A DNA stretch of 64,000 nucleotides. Source: an uncultured Desulfuromonas sp. (lineage in GTDB: Bacteria; Desulfobacterota; Desulfuromonadia; Desulfuromonadales; Desulfuromonadaceae). The position numbers and the translations under genes are program-made. The stretch covers positions 3,596,001-3,660,000 of the forward strand of contig NZ_OY787469.1 in assembly GCF_963678835.1 (NCBI RefSeq), in the 5' to 3' direction. Positions within the stretch are counted from its first letter, which is position 1; each line of letters starts with the position of its first letter. Positions 52,580 through 62,459 of this stretch are shown one piece after another. The notes beneath the pieces were generated by a model, which did not search any database, had not been told where the DNA came from, and saw nothing but the letters and a program-made list of their open reading frames with translations.

Positions 52580-54931
52580 ATGCTGCACTCATACCGTCAG
52601 CTGGGAAGCTGGCTCCTGCTGTCAAGCTACAGCCTGGGATTGATGCTGGCAAGCTACGGACTCCAGCTGCCGACGACTTTTGTGCTCATCCCCGTGCTAC
52701 TGTGGGGCATGGTGCCGTTTCAGCGCCACGGCCAAAGCTTCTCACGAACAAGCGCAACCATCCTCATTATGCTGTTTCTCGGTCAATTCTGTTATCACCA
52801 GGCATGGTCCGTAACACAAACAGAGGTACCGCCCGGCAAGCAGCAGATCACGGCAACGGTTGTCCGGCTGGAATCGCAACCGCAACGCTGGCGCATGGAT
52901 GTCTTGATCGAGAAGCCGGAGATAATGCGAGGACAGCAGGTTCGCGTTCACCTGCTCGACACGATATGTCCACTGCTCCCCGGCGACACCCTACGCTGGA
53001 CAGGGAAACTGCGCCGTCCGCGACGTTTCGGCACACCGGGGGAATTTGACTACCCACGCTATCTGGCAAATTTGGCAATAAGCGCATCCGGCTACATCAC
53101 CTCTGCCAAGCAAATTGAGGTCGAACATCCGACGACCATCTCCTCACCATTGGTAACGGTGGAACGCTGGCGCAGTCAGCTGAGTCAAGCCATTGCGACA
53201 AAGATCAATCATCCACGAACTCCGTTTCTCATCAGCTTGGTCTTGGGCGAAAAAAGCCGACTGACACCGGCACAACGTCACGACTTAGCGCAATTCGGCC
53301 TCTCACACCTTTTTGCCATTTCCGGCCTGCATCTGGGTCTGCTGGCGACCATGCTCTACCTGTTAGTGCAAAAACTTTACCGGCGCAGCACCCGCGCTTT
53401 GATGTGGTGTCCGTTGCAGCAGGCGGTTGCGGTATTGATTCTGCCGCCATTGCTGTTCTACCTTCTTCTCAGTGGCGGCGCACTGCCAACCTGGCGGGCC
53501 GGATTGCTCATCGCTCTGGCAGCGTGGCTAACTGTCCGCCATCGTCATGTCCGTCCTGACGACCTGCTGTGCTCCATTGCCCTGTTGATCCTGCTCGTCA
53601 AACCATTGGCTCTATTTGGTGCCTCGTTCCAACTCTCTTTTGCCGGAGTGGCGGCCTTAATTCTGGTGCTGCCGGCATGGCGGCACTGGCAACAACACCG
53701 CTGGCAACGTTGGCTGGCACTACCGCCACTGGTCACCCTGACGGCAACCGTAGCAACCCTGCCCATTGCGCTATGGCACTTCCATGTACTGGCTCCGGCA
53801 GCATTGATCAACAACCTCTACGCGGTACCGCTGGTCGGCCTCGTCATCCTGCCACTGACATTATTGTCCACCGCACTGCTGGCAACGGGCCTGCCGGGGG
53901 CGGCCCTTCTGTTTCAGGCCGCAGGCAATCTTCTCGATGGCATTTTATCGACATCCGCCACCGTTACTCAGGGGATTTTGGCAGCCCAACGCCTGTACCT
54001 GACCGCTCCTCAGCACCTGATGCTGGCCGGGGTATCGCTCACTTTACTCGCCCTGCTGGCGAAACATCGCCGCCTGGCCGTTGCCTCTTTAACCACCACC
54101 CTATTCGGCGGTGTGATTTTGGGTGTGACCAGCATGCCACTTTCAACGCTGCAACTCAGTATCTTAAGTGTCGGTCAGGGGGACTGTCTGCTGCTGCAAT
54201 GCACCAACGGCACCACCTGCCTCATTGACGGCGGCGGTTTGTACAGTCAAACGTTTGATGTCGGTGAGCGTCTGGTGGCACCGGCTCTCGGTCGCCTCGG
54301 TGTCGACCAAATCGACACCGTCATCCTCACCCACGACCATCCAGACCATCGCAAAGGACTCATTCACATCCTTGAACATTTTCCGGTTAACGCCTTCTGG
54401 TGCTCAGTCGCGCCGGAACACCTTCATAACAGCCTGCAACAGGTATTACACGCACACAAGATTCCGGTCCGAGTTTTTTCTTCGGGATGGACGGACGTGG
54501 ATCTCAGCGTCCACCAACAACTGAGTGTTTTTGTCGCACCGCAGCCTCACAACAAAAACGATCAGTCCCTGGTGGTCTATGTCCGCAATCACCATCAGGG
54601 CATTTTACTGTGCGGCGATCTGGAACACCACGGCGTTGAACAACTCCTGGCCGATCCCCCACCCGGCCCGGTTAACGTCATCAAATTGCCCCACCACGGC
54701 AGTCGCCACAGCGCCCATGAATCGTTACTGCACAAGCTGCAGCCCGACTGGGCCATTGCTACAGTCGGCTATCGCAACCGCTACCACTTTCCCCACCGCG
54801 CGGTCATCGACACCCTGGAAACCATGCCAACGACATTGCTCCGTACGGATCGCGATGGCTCGGTCCGGCTGATCCAATCAGGCGACGGCTGGCAACGCCA
54901 GGATCTGGCATCAGCATTACCCTGGCCGTGA
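52580..54931 (+). CDS. comEC: ComEC/Rec2-family DNA uptake channel protein
   Basis: A 783-residue protein from ATG 52580 (GGGAGG site 7 bases upstream; the upstream extension to 52538 lacks one). N-terminal DUF4131-type helices and OB-like region (about 1-210), the Competence channel domain (about 215-490, LFAISGLHLGLLATMLYL, then LPTWRAGLLIALAAWL), and a C-terminal metallo-beta-lactamase domain with THDHPDHRKGL and KLPHHGSRHS. It moves single-stranded DNA across the inner membrane. No other competence gene is nearby. Normal length and intact motifs suggest transformation ability, or at least retention of the channel. Confidence 0.93.
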   Translation: MLHSYRQLGSWLLLSSYSLGLMLASYGLQLPTTFVLIPVLLWGMVPFQRHGQSFSRTSATILIMLFLGQFCYHQAWSVTQTEVPPGKQQITATVVRLESQPQRWRMDVLIEKPEIMRGQQVRVHLLDTICPLLPGDTLRWTGKLRRPRRFGTPGEFDYPRYLANLAISASGYITSAKQIEVEHPTTISSPLVTVERWRSQLSQAIATKINHPRTPFLISLVLGEKSRLTPAQRHDLAQFGLSHLFAISGLHLGLLATMLYLLVQKLYRRSTRALMWCPLQQAVAVLILPPLLFYLLLSGGALPTWRAGLLIALAAWLTVRHRHVRPDDLLCSIALLILLVKPLALFGASFQLSFAGVAALILVLPAWRHWQQHRWQRWLALPPLVTLTATVATLPIALWHFHVLAPAALINNLYAVPLVGLVILPLTLLSTALLATGLPGAALLFQAAGNLLDGILSTSATVTQGILAAQRLYLTAPQHLMLAGVSLTLLALLAKHRRLAVASLTTTLFGGVILGVTSMPLSTLQLSILSVGQGDCLLLQCTNGTTCLIDGGGLYSQTFDVGERLVAPALGRLGVDQIDTVILTHDHPDHRKGLIHILEHFPVNAFWCSVAPEHLHNSLQQVLHAHKIPVRVFSSGWTDVDLSVHQQLSVFVAPQPHNKNDQSLVVYVRNHHQGILLCGDLEHHGVEQLLADPPPGPVNVIKLPHHGSRHSAHESLLHKLQPDWAIATVGYRNRYHFPHRAVIDTLETMPTTLLRTDRDGSVRLIQSGDGWQRQDLASALPWP

Positions 54932-55118
54932 ATCGTCACCCGAAGTACAGATTTTCCAGCAGCCTCTCCGGTCTTTTCAGGCAGCTCTTCAACAGCGCGT
55001 GCGAGAGTTTTTTTTCTCCGGGGGTTCCCATGAGTCGGTAAATCCTGTATTAAAGGAAATCCGTCCGCCGCACTAAAAAAATGCGCGGTGGAGAACATGA
55101 TTTTCAAAGGAGTCACCC

Positions 55119-56393
55119 GTGAATATAACCGGAATCAAAGGGATGAACGACATTCTGCCGGACGAGATTGCCACTTGGCAGTTTCTAGAGGACACCGCAC
55201 GCCGTATTTTCGCTACGTATGGTTGCCGGGAGATTCGTGTGCCTGTCGTCGAGAAAACCGAGCTGTTCTGCCGCTCCATCGGTGAAACCACTGACATTGT
55301 CGAAAAAGAGATGTACACCTTTAACGACAAGAGCGACAACTCTCTGACCTTACGACCGGAAGGCACCGCTCCGGTGATGCGCTCGTTCATTCAACATAAA
55401 CTTTTCAATCAGGATCAGGTGTCCAAGCTCTACTATATGGGCCCTATGTTCCGTTATGAGCGCCCCCAGAAAGGTCGTTATCGTCAATTTCATCAGATCG
55501 GTGCTGAGATCATTGGCATTGACGACCCGCGCATGGACGCTCAGGTTCTGGCCATGCTCAGCCATTATTTTGAAGCGGTCGGCCTCACCGATGTCAGTCT
55601 GCAGATCAACTCACTGGGCTGCCCCAAGTGTCGCCCCGGTTATCGTCAGACCCTGATCGATTTCCTTCAGCAGCGCCTTGATCAACTGTGCCCGGACTGT
55701 CAGCGCCGCTATGCCACAAATCCGCTACGCGTACTCGACTGCAAGTCAAAATCATGCAAGGAGGCAACTCAGGAGGCCCCATCAGTGCTGGACCACCTGT
55801 GTGATGAATGTGATGCGCACTTTACCACAGTGCAACAGTGTCTGAATCAACTGGGCACCAGCTATTCGATCAATGATCGTATGGTGCGCGGGCTGGATTA
55901 CTACACCAAGACCACGTTTGAAATGGTCACCAACAATCTCGGTGCTCAAAATGCCGTGGCCGCGGGGGGTCGTTACGATGGGTTGGTGGAAGAGCTGGGC
56001 GGACCGTCATTGCCCGGCATCGGTTTTGCCATGGGTGTCGAACGCCTGGTGCTCTTGTTGCAGGACAGCAAAATCGAAACACCGCCGCCGGCACTGTTTC
56101 TGGCCACCCTCGGTCAAGAAGCCGAGACATTTGCATTTAAGGTCCTCCACCAGCTGCAACGTGAAGGGATTTACGCGGAGATGGACTTCACCGGCAGAAG
56201 CCTCAAAGCCCAACTGAGGCGGGCCGACAAACTCAACTGCCGTTACACCATCATGATCGGCGACAACGAACTCAGTGAGGGCAGCGCTCAACTGAAACGG
56301 ATGGCGGATGGTGACCAACAATCCGTGCAATTGGATCAGCTTCTGGATCAACTACGGCCATTGCTTGACGATGGTTCGACAACATCGTTATAA
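55119..56393 (+). CDS. hisS: Histidyl-tRNA synthetase
   Basis: A 424-residue class II synthetase that charges tRNA-His. Motif 1 region (ITGIKGMNDILPDE), motif 2 (FRYERPQKGRYRQFHQ), the histidine-specific LVRGLDYYT-type MVRGLDYYTKTTFE and motif 3 (GIGFAMGVERL), then the anticodon-binding domain (about 325-420). A Cys-rich insertion (CPKCRPGYR ... CPDCQRRY ... CDECDAHF) may bind zinc and is known from several bacterial HisRS. Start GTG 55119 with AAAGGAG site. Confidence 0.96.
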   Translation: MNITGIKGMNDILPDEIATWQFLEDTARRIFATYGCREIRVPVVEKTELFCRSIGETTDIVEKEMYTFNDKSDNSLTLRPEGTAPVMRSFIQHKLFNQDQVSKLYYMGPMFRYERPQKGRYRQFHQIGAEIIGIDDPRMDAQVLAMLSHYFEAVGLTDVSLQINSLGCPKCRPGYRQTLIDFLQQRLDQLCPDCQRRYATNPLRVLDCKSKSCKEATQEAPSVLDHLCDECDAHFTTVQQCLNQLGTSYSINDRMVRGLDYYTKTTFEMVTNNLGAQNAVAAGGRYDGLVEELGGPSLPGIGFAMGVERLVLLLQDSKIETPPPALFLATLGQEAETFAFKVLHQLQREGIYAEMDFTGRSLKAQLRRADKLNCRYTIMIGDNELSEGSAQLKRMADGDQQSVQLDQLLDQLRPLLDDGSTTSL

Positions 56394-56501
56394 TGGCATG
56401 TTTGACAGGTTGAAAAACGTGTCAACGCGATCTATGTGATCAAGTGACGAGCCCAGACAGACAACGGCTTGCCATAAAATACTTTTTGGGAGGAACAACC
56501 C

Positions 56502-58292
56502 TTGAACGACGCACTCGGAAACTGGAAAAGAACCCATTATTGTGGGGATATCAGCAGCGCGGACATCGGCAATGAAGTCTGCCTGATGGGCTGGGTTCAA
56601 CGTCGCCGTGACCACGGTGGACTGATTTTTATCGACCTGCGCGACCGCGAAGGCATCGCCCAACTGGCTCTCGACCCGGATCGCGATCCGGAAGCCCATG
56701 AAAAGGCCGACAAAGTACGCAACGAGTATGTCGTCGCGGTTAAGGGCACGATCTCTCCGCGCCCCGAGGGCACGGTCAACCCGAAGATGAAAACCGGTGA
56801 AGTTGAGGTGGAAGTCAGCGAACTGCGCATTCTCAACGTGTCCAAAACACCACCGTTCATGCTCGATGACCATGTGGATGTCGCTGAAAACATCCGCCTC
56901 AAACACCGCTACCTCGACCTGCGCCGTCCGGCTCTGCAGAAAAATATGATCCTGCGTCACAAGGTCACCCGCACCGTGCGCAGCTATCTCGACGAGCAGG
57001 GTTTCCTCGAGATCGAAACACCGGTACTCACGAAAAGCACCCCGGAAGGCGCCCGCGATTATCTGGTCCCGAGCCGCGTTAACAGCGGACAATTTTTTGC
57101 ATTGCCGCAAAGTCCGCAGTTATTCAAACAGCTGTTGATGGTATCCGGCTACGACCGCTACTGCCAGATCGTCAAGTGTTTCCGTGATGAAGACTTGCGT
57201 GCCGACCGACAGCCGGAATTCACCCAGATTGACTGCGAAATGAGTTTTGTCGACACCGATGACGTCATGACCATCATGGAGAACATGATTGCCCGCGTCT
57301 TCAAAGAAGCCATTGGTGTCGATGTCGCCGCTCCCATGGCGCGCATGACCTATGCCGAAGCCATGGATCGCTTTGGCGTCGACAACCCGGACCTGCGTTT
57401 CGGCCTGGAGCTGACCGAACTGTCCTCAATTGTCGACGGTTGCGGGTTCAAAGTCTTTGCCGATGCGGTGAAAAACGGCGGCATGGTCAAGGCCATTAAT
57501 GCCAAAGGGTGTGCAACGTTCTCACGCAAAGATCTCGACGCTCTGACCGACTTCGTTAAAATTTACGGTGCAAAAGGGCTGGCCTGGGTCAAGATGACCG
57601 AAGACGGCTGGCAGTCCCCCATCGCCAAATTTTTCACACCTGAAGAGCTGGAAAAAATCAACCAGGCCCTCGATGCCCAGGTTGGTGACCTGCTGATGTT
57701 CGTTGCCGACAGTGCGACGATCACCAACGAAGCTCTCGGCCGCCTGCGCGGGCACCTCGGTCAGAAACTCGGTCTGGCCAAAAAAGATGATTACCAGTTT
57801 GTCTGGATCACCGACTTCCCGCTGCTTGAATGGGACGGGGAAGCAAAACGCCACGTCGCAGTCCACCATCCGTTTACCGCGCCGCGCGACGAAGACTTTG
57901 CCCTGCTCGACAGCGATCCCGGTAAAGCTTGCGCTAAAGCTTATGACTTGGTACTCAACGGCTCGGAAATCGGCGGCGGCAGTATCCGTATCCACGATCA
58001 AGCCATCCAGAGCAAAATGTTTGAACTGCTCGGCATTGGCGAAGAAGAAGCACAGGAAAAATTTGGCTTCTTGCTGGACGCACTGGAATACGGGGCACCA
58101 CCCCACGGTGGTCTGGCCTTCGGCCTAGACCGTCTGGTGATGATCCTGACCGGCTCCGATTCCATCCGCGACGTTATTGCTTTCCCCAAAACCCAGAAGG
58201 CCACCTGCCTGCTGTCCGGGGCTCCGGGCGAAGTCGACGACAAGCAGCTTCAGGAACTGTCCATTCGTTTGCGTACGCGCAAAAAAGAGTAA
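56502..58292 (+). CDS. aspS: Aspartyl-tRNA synthetase (bacterial type)
   Basis: A 596-residue class II synthetase. N-terminal OB-fold anticodon domain (about 1-115, [26 protein letters not shown]), catalytic core with motif 2 ([18 protein letters not shown]), the bacterial GAD insertion domain (about 290-420) and motif 3 ([12 protein letters not shown]). Start TTG 56502 is supported by GGGAGG 8 bases before. It follows hisS by 108 bases and is probably co-transcribed. Confidence 0.96.
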   Translation: MNDALGNWKRTHYCGDISSADIGNEVCLMGWVQRRRDHGGLIFIDLRDREGIAQLALDPDRDPEAHEKADKVRNEYVVAVKGTISPRPEGTVNPKMKTGEVEVEVSELRILNVSKTPPFMLDDHVDVAENIRLKHRYLDLRRPALQKNMILRHKVTRTVRSYLDEQGFLEIETPVLTKSTPEGARDYLVPSRVNSGQFFALPQSPQLFKQLLMVSGYDRYCQIVKCFRDEDLRADRQPEFTQIDCEMSFVDTDDVMTIMENMIARVFKEAIGVDVAAPMARMTYAEAMDRFGVDNPDLRFGLELTELSSIVDGCGFKVFADAVKNGGMVKAINAKGCATFSRKDLDALTDFVKIYGAKGLAWVKMTEDGWQSPIAKFFTPEELEKINQALDAQVGDLLMFVADSATITNEALGRLRGHLGQKLGLAKKDDYQFVWITDFPLLEWDGEAKRHVAVHHPFTAPRDEDFALLDSDPGKACAKAYDLVLNGSEIGGGSIRIHDQAIQSKMFELLGIGEEEAQEKFGFLLDALEYGAPPHGGLAFGLDRLVMILTGSDSIRDVIAFPKTQKATCLLSGAPGEVDDKQLQELSIRLRTRKKE

Positions 58293-58340
58293 CCGACCTG
58301 GCATCCGTTTGCGGAGGCCAGATTCCCTCAAGGCGTTTCG

Positions 58341-59051
58341 ATGAACTTATTTTATCGTGTGCTGATGATTGTTCTGTGTACAGCCGGTCTTCTGACCGGC
58401 TGTAGCAGCAGTCAGCCGGTCGAACTCCATCTCGCCCGTCAAGCCGTCGAGATGGCACGCAACGAGGGCGCGCAAAGCTATGCTTCAGCTGAGCTGGACC
58501 AAGCTGCCGGCGCGTTGCAGCAAGGGGAGCGCCTGCTCAACAATGGCCAGAATGAGAAAGCAGTCGCCACCCTGCAACAAGCTACCCAATGGGCGATCAC
58601 GGCCAAAAGCAAAGCCCGGAGTCAACGTCAGACGATTCAACAGTACGCCAGCCAATGTGAGGCATTAAAAGCTGAACAACGCCTGTCCTCATTGCATAAA
58701 CAGCTCAAAACGTCACAGGATCAACTGCCGGTAATCGCCCCTGCGCCACCTCAACGCCCTGTTGAAACATCACCAGATCCGAAACTCCCAATCTCTGAAC
58801 CTCAACCGACGGCAGCTGTCACGGAATATCGTGTCGGCTCCGGCGAGAACCTATATTCCATCGCGGCACGAACGTCGATTTACGGCGAAGGCCTGCTCTG
58901 GCCCTTGCTGTATCGCGCCAATCGCGACCAGATCAAAGACCCTCAACAAATTTTTCCAGGCCAGATTCTCAGCGTCCCCCGCAACCACACGGACGAGGAA
59001 CGTAAATCTGCCCGTGAAACTGCACGCCGCTCAGGGATTTTTCTCCCGTAG
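58341..59051 (+). CDS. LysM-domain lipoprotein
   Basis: A 236-residue envelope lipoprotein. Lipobox LLTGC (about residues 17-21), a helical Ala/Gln-rich region (about 30-125) resembling DUF4398-type coiled segments, a Pro-rich linker, and one LysM peptidoglycan-binding domain (about 160-215, YRVGSGENLYSIAARTSIYG ... IFPGQILSVP). It likely ties the outer membrane to peptidoglycan. A perfect 10-base-pair hairpin (58380-58403) lies inside the signal-peptide codons. Confidence 0.85.
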   Translation: MNLFYRVLMIVLCTAGLLTGCSSSQPVELHLARQAVEMARNEGAQSYASAELDQAAGALQQGERLLNNGQNEKAVATLQQATQWAITAKSKARSQRQTIQQYASQCEALKAEQRLSSLHKQLKTSQDQLPVIAPAPPQRPVETSPDPKLPISEPQPTAAVTEYRVGSGENLYSIAARTSIYGEGLLWPLLYRANRDQIKDPQQIFPGQILSVPRNHTDEERKSARETARRSGIFLP

Positions 59052-59099
59052 GACAATAACTTTTCGCCTTGCATCCACGAAAGGGCATGGTAATTTTTC

Positions 59100-59147
59100 T
59101 TGACAGCAATCGGGGTTTTGCATACTGTATACGTCGCTTATAGTATA
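59100..59147 (+). promoter_or_regulatory. mdh promoter with TGTATAC-type operator
   Basis: TTGACA (59100-59105), 17-base spacer, TACTGT (59123-59128). ATACTGTATACGT overlaps the -10 and has a partner half-site TATAGTAT (59140-59147). Its position fits a repressor that blocks polymerase. A related palindrome lies before korA. Confidence 0.55.
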
Positions 59148-59235
59148 GACTCCGAATCGTTTTATGGAGTGGTCCGGACCGAAAAACAATCGCTTGCTTT
59201 TCAATCATTTCGGACACATATTTCCGCGTTCCGGG

Positions 59236-59255
59236 GCGACACGTGTCGCTTCGGG
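59236..59255 (+). promoter_or_regulatory. Palindromic hairpin in mdh leader
   Basis: GCGACACGTGTCGC (59236-59249) is a perfect palindrome flanked by CCGG/TCGG and followed by GTTTTATT. It lies within a leader of about 150 bases and could attenuate transcription. Confidence 0.3.
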
Positions 59256-59288
59256 TTTTATTCATTTATTTGATTGGAGGAGAGACAC

Positions 59289-60278
59289 ATGGCACGAGCT
59301 AAGATTTCATTGATCGGTGGTGGTCAAATTGGTGGCGTTCTGGCACAGCTGTGCGCACTGCGTGAGCTGGGTGACGTTGTACTGTTTGACATCGTCGAAA
59401 ACATGCCTCAAGGCAAAATGCTCGACATCGCTGAGGTTGCCCGCGTTGATCAATTTGACGTTGATCTGAAGGGTACCAACAGCTACGCTGACATCGCTGG
59501 TTCCGATGTCGTTATCGTTACCGCAGGCCTGCCCCGCAAACCGGGCATGAGCCGTGATGACCTGCTCGGCGTTAATGCCAAAATCATGAAGCAGGTTGCT
59601 GAAGGCATCAAAGAGTACGCTCCTGAATCTTTCGTCATCATCATCTCTAACCCTCTGGACGCCATGGTTACCCTGTGCCAGAAGGTTACCGGTTTCCCGC
59701 CTGAGCGCGTTATGGGTCAGGCTGGCGTTCTCGACTCCAACCGTTTCTGCTCCTTCATCGCTTGGGAACTGGGCGTTTCCGTACGTGACGTCAATGCTAT
59801 GGTTCTCGGCGGCCACGGCGACACCATGGTTCCCATCGTACGTTATGCCAACGTCAATGGTGTTCCCGTTATGGAACAGCTGATCCGCAAGTACGGTAAC
59901 GAAGCCAAGGCACAAGAAGTGATGACTGCCATGGTAGAGCGCACCAAAGCTGCCGGCGGCGAAGTTGTTAAACTGCTCGGCAACGGTTCCGCATTCTACA
60001 GCCCGGCATCTTCCGCCATCGCCATGGCAGAAGCGATCCTGCGTGACCAGAAGCGCGTTCTGCCTACCTGCGCTCTGCTCAAAGGCGAGTTCGGTGTTGA
60101 CAACTACTATGTTGGCGTACCTTGCATTATGGGTGCCGGCGGCATCGAAGGCATCATGGAATTCGAACTGGACGCTGAAGAGCAAGCCCTGTTCGACAAC
60201 TCTGTTGCCGCCGTTAAAGGCTTGATTGATGAGCTGCCGACCATCCTGCCCGACATGGCAGATATCCTGAACAGCTAA
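59289..60278 (+). CDS. mdh: Malate dehydrogenase (LDH-like type)
   Basis: A 329-residue NAD-dependent enzyme interconverting malate and oxaloacetate in the TCA cycle. Rossmann motif [16 protein letters not shown], catalytic-site [10 protein letters not shown] with His, [10 protein letters not shown] and the Arg in [13 protein letters not shown], typical of the MDH type 3 (LDH-like) group. ATG 59289 is preceded by GGAGGAG; the TTG at 59274 is rejected. It opens a TCA-cycle gene group with korAB and icd. Confidence 0.97.
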   Translation: MARAKISLIGGGQIGGVLAQLCALRELGDVVLFDIVENMPQGKMLDIAEVARVDQFDVDLKGTNSYADIAGSDVVIVTAGLPRKPGMSRDDLLGVNAKIMKQVAEGIKEYAPESFVIIISNPLDAMVTLCQKVTGFPPERVMGQAGVLDSNRFCSFIAWELGVSVRDVNAMVLGGHGDTMVPIVRYANVNGVPVMEQLIRKYGNEAKAQEVMTAMVERTKAAGGEVVKLLGNGSAFYSPASSAIAMAEAILRDQKRVLPTCALLKGEFGVDNYYVGVPCIMGAGGIEGIMEFELDAEEQALFDNSVAAVKGLIDELPTILPDMADILNS

Positions 60279-60305
60279 TCAACTCAACCAAAGTTGACTC
60301 AACCC

Positions 60306-60335
60306 AACAAGGGCAATGGCAACATTGCCCTTGTT
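60306..60335 (+). terminator. Terminator after mdh
   Basis: AACAAGGGCAATG and CATTGCCCTTGTT form a perfect 13-base stem with a GCAA loop, followed by GCTTTGT. Confidence 0.7.
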
Positions 60336-60460
60336 GCTTTGTCAGTGTCTGAGAGCATAAGGACTTTCTTAAAATCCCTCTCCTTTTTTACACTCCCTAA
60401 CACTGTTTTAGCCTAACTCAACGGATGTGATATTTTATTTCATCTCACGCATCTCTGTGC

Positions 60461-60506
60461 TTGCACATTGTATATTGCATATTGTATACAATTGGTGTAT
60501 ACAGTT
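60461..60506 (+). promoter_or_regulatory. korA promoter region with repeated TGTATAC sites
   Basis: TTGCAC (60461-60466) with TATACA (60485-60490) at 18-base spacing. ATTGTATACAAT (60481-60492) is a perfect palindrome over the -10. ATTGTATA precedes it (60467-60474) and GTGTATACAG follows (60495-60504), so up to three half or full sites stand in line. They resemble the mdh site. The rest of the gap (60336-60460) has no ORF. Confidence 0.55.
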
Positions 60507-60587
60507 TGCGACGAGCAAATGACGATGTTTGATTGCTGTAAGCGCAGCATAATTTCTTAAAACATCTCTTTTTACACAGGAGACAGT

Positions 60588-62456
60588 ATGGCAGAGAACG
60601 CAAAACTCACGAGTGCTGAGCAAATTGTCGTGAAATTCACCGGTGACTCCGGTGACGGCATGCAGCTCATCGGTAATCAGCTTACCGCCCTGGCAGCATT
60701 GGACGGTAATGATGTTAACTCCCTTCCCGACTATCCTTCAGAAATCCGTGCCCCGACCGGTACTATCGCGGGTGTTTCTGGTTTCCAAATGTGCTTGGGC
60801 GATCACAAAATCTACACGGCTGGTGACGCTCCTGACGTTCTGGTCGCGTTTAACCCTGCTGCGGTTAAACACAGTGCCAAATTCGTCAAACCCGGCGGGA
60901 TGATCATCACCAACTCCGACTCTTTCACTGAGAAAGCGTTGACTAAAGTTGGCTATGAAAGCAACCCCCTCGAAGACAAATCTCTCGATGGTTACGACGT
61001 TAAGGCCATTCCGATGTTCACTCTGGTGCGTGAAGCACTGGCGGACATGGATATGCCTAACGCGGCTAAGGACCGTTGTAAAAACTTCTTCACCATGGGT
61101 GTTCTGTGCTGGCTGTTCAACAAGACTCCTCAGCTGGTTCTTGACTTCATTCAGGAAAAATTTGGCCCTAACGCCAAGAAGCCTAAGCTGCAAATTGCTG
61201 AAGCCAACACCAAGGCGTTCAAAGCTGGCCTGAACTATGGTGAAACCACCATCATGTTCCAAGAGCGCTATGACCTTGGTGCCGCTCAGATTGAAAAAGG
61301 TCTCTACCGTAACATCACCGGTAATGACGCCGCCGCTTTGGCGATTGCCGCTGCTGGTGCTAAATCGGGTCTGCAATCCTTCATCGGTTCTTACCCCATC
61401 ACCCCGGCAACCGACCTGCTGCACTACGCTTCTGAATTCAAAGACCTCGACCTCGTTACCATGCAGATGGAAGACGAAATCGCGGGTATCTGCTGTGCCA
61501 TCGGCGCTGCTTACGCTGGCAACCTGGCTTTCACCACGACTTCCGGTCCTGGTCTGGCGCTGAAAACTGAAGCTGCAGGTCTGGCTCTGATCCTGGAACT
61601 GCCTTTGGTTATCGTTAACGTTCAGCGTGGCGGCCCCTGTACTGGTCTGCCGACCAAAACCGAGCAATCTGACCTGCTGCAAGCCATGTTCGGCCGCAAC
61701 GGCGACAGCTATATGCCGATCATCGCGGCCAACAGCCCGGCAGACTGCTTTGACGCAACCTTCCAAGGCGCTAAAATTGCTTTGAAATACCGTACTCCGG
61801 TTATCGTCCTGACTGACGGCTACATCGGTCAGGGTAGCTGTCCTTGGAAAGTTCCTACCCTGGATGAGCTGGAGGACCTGCGTCCTTACGTCAACCTGTG
61901 GAAGCCGGAAGATCATCCTGGTGAGACCTACATGTCTTACAAGCGTGATCCCGAGACTCTGGCACGTGACTGGGCTATCCCCGGGACCAAAGGGTGCCAG
62001 CACCGTATCGGTTCTTTGGAGAAAAACGAGTCCGGCGCTGTTAGCCATGACCCGATGAACCACCAGAAAATGACTGAAATCCGTAAAGCCAAAGTTGACA
62101 ACCTGGCCGCTGTACTGCCTGAGGCAGAGATCAACGGTGCTGATTCAGGTAAAGTTCTGGTTATCAGCTGGGGTGGTACTTATGGCGCGGTTAAAGGCGC
62201 GGTTGACCGTCTCATCGCTGACGGCAAATCGGTTTCCGGTGTTAACCTGCGTTGGGTATGGCCGTTCCCGCCGAATCTGGGCGACATCATCAGCCGTTTC
62301 GACAAGGTCCTGGCTCCTGAGCTCAACATGGGCCAACTGAGCCTGCTGCTGCGCGCCAAGTTCCTGGTTGACGTACAATCTCTCTCCAAGGTTCAGGGCG
62401 ACCCGTTCCGCGAGTACGAGGTTATCGACAAAGTCAACGAAATGTTAGGAGAATAA
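60588..62456 (+). CDS. korA: 2-oxoglutarate:ferredoxin oxidoreductase, fused gamma/alpha subunit
   Basis: A 622-residue subunit of the thiamine-dependent enzyme that converts 2-oxoglutarate and CoA to succinyl-CoA with ferredoxin as electron partner. The gamma domain is N-terminal (about 10-195, VVKFTGDSGDGMQLIGNQL) and the alpha pyrimidine-binding domain follows (about 215-400, SYPITPATD, TTSGPGLAL). The C-terminal domain ends near residue 620. It is co-directional with korB, 3 bases apart. In anaerobic acetate oxidisers it replaces the pyridine-nucleotide 2-oxoglutarate dehydrogenase complex and can also run in the reductive direction. Confidence 0.93.
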   Translation: MAENAKLTSAEQIVVKFTGDSGDGMQLIGNQLTALAALDGNDVNSLPDYPSEIRAPTGTIAGVSGFQMCLGDHKIYTAGDAPDVLVAFNPAAVKHSAKFVKPGGMIITNSDSFTEKALTKVGYESNPLEDKSLDGYDVKAIPMFTLVREALADMDMPNAAKDRCKNFFTMGVLCWLFNKTPQLVLDFIQEKFGPNAKKPKLQIAEANTKAFKAGLNYGETTIMFQERYDLGAAQIEKGLYRNITGNDAAALAIAAAGAKSGLQSFIGSYPITPATDLLHYASEFKDLDLVTMQMEDEIAGICCAIGAAYAGNLAFTTTSGPGLALKTEAAGLALILELPLVIVNVQRGGPCTGLPTKTEQSDLLQAMFGRNGDSYMPIIAANSPADCFDATFQGAKIALKYRTPVIVLTDGYIGQGSCPWKVPTLDELEDLRPYVNLWKPEDHPGETYMSYKRDPETLARDWAIPGTKGCQHRIGSLEKNESGAVSHDPMNHQKMTEIRKAKVDNLAAVLPEAEINGADSGKVLVISWGGTYGAVKGAVDRLIADGKSVSGVNLRWVWPFPPNLGDIISRFDKVLAPELNMGQLSLLLRAKFLVDVQSLSKVQGDPFREYEVIDKVNEMLGE

Positions 62457-62459
62457 ATC

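Noticed and set aside
60738..62063. A 441-codon open frame antisense to korA
   Set aside because: Shadow of a clear oxidoreductase gene, with no ribosome site or domain.
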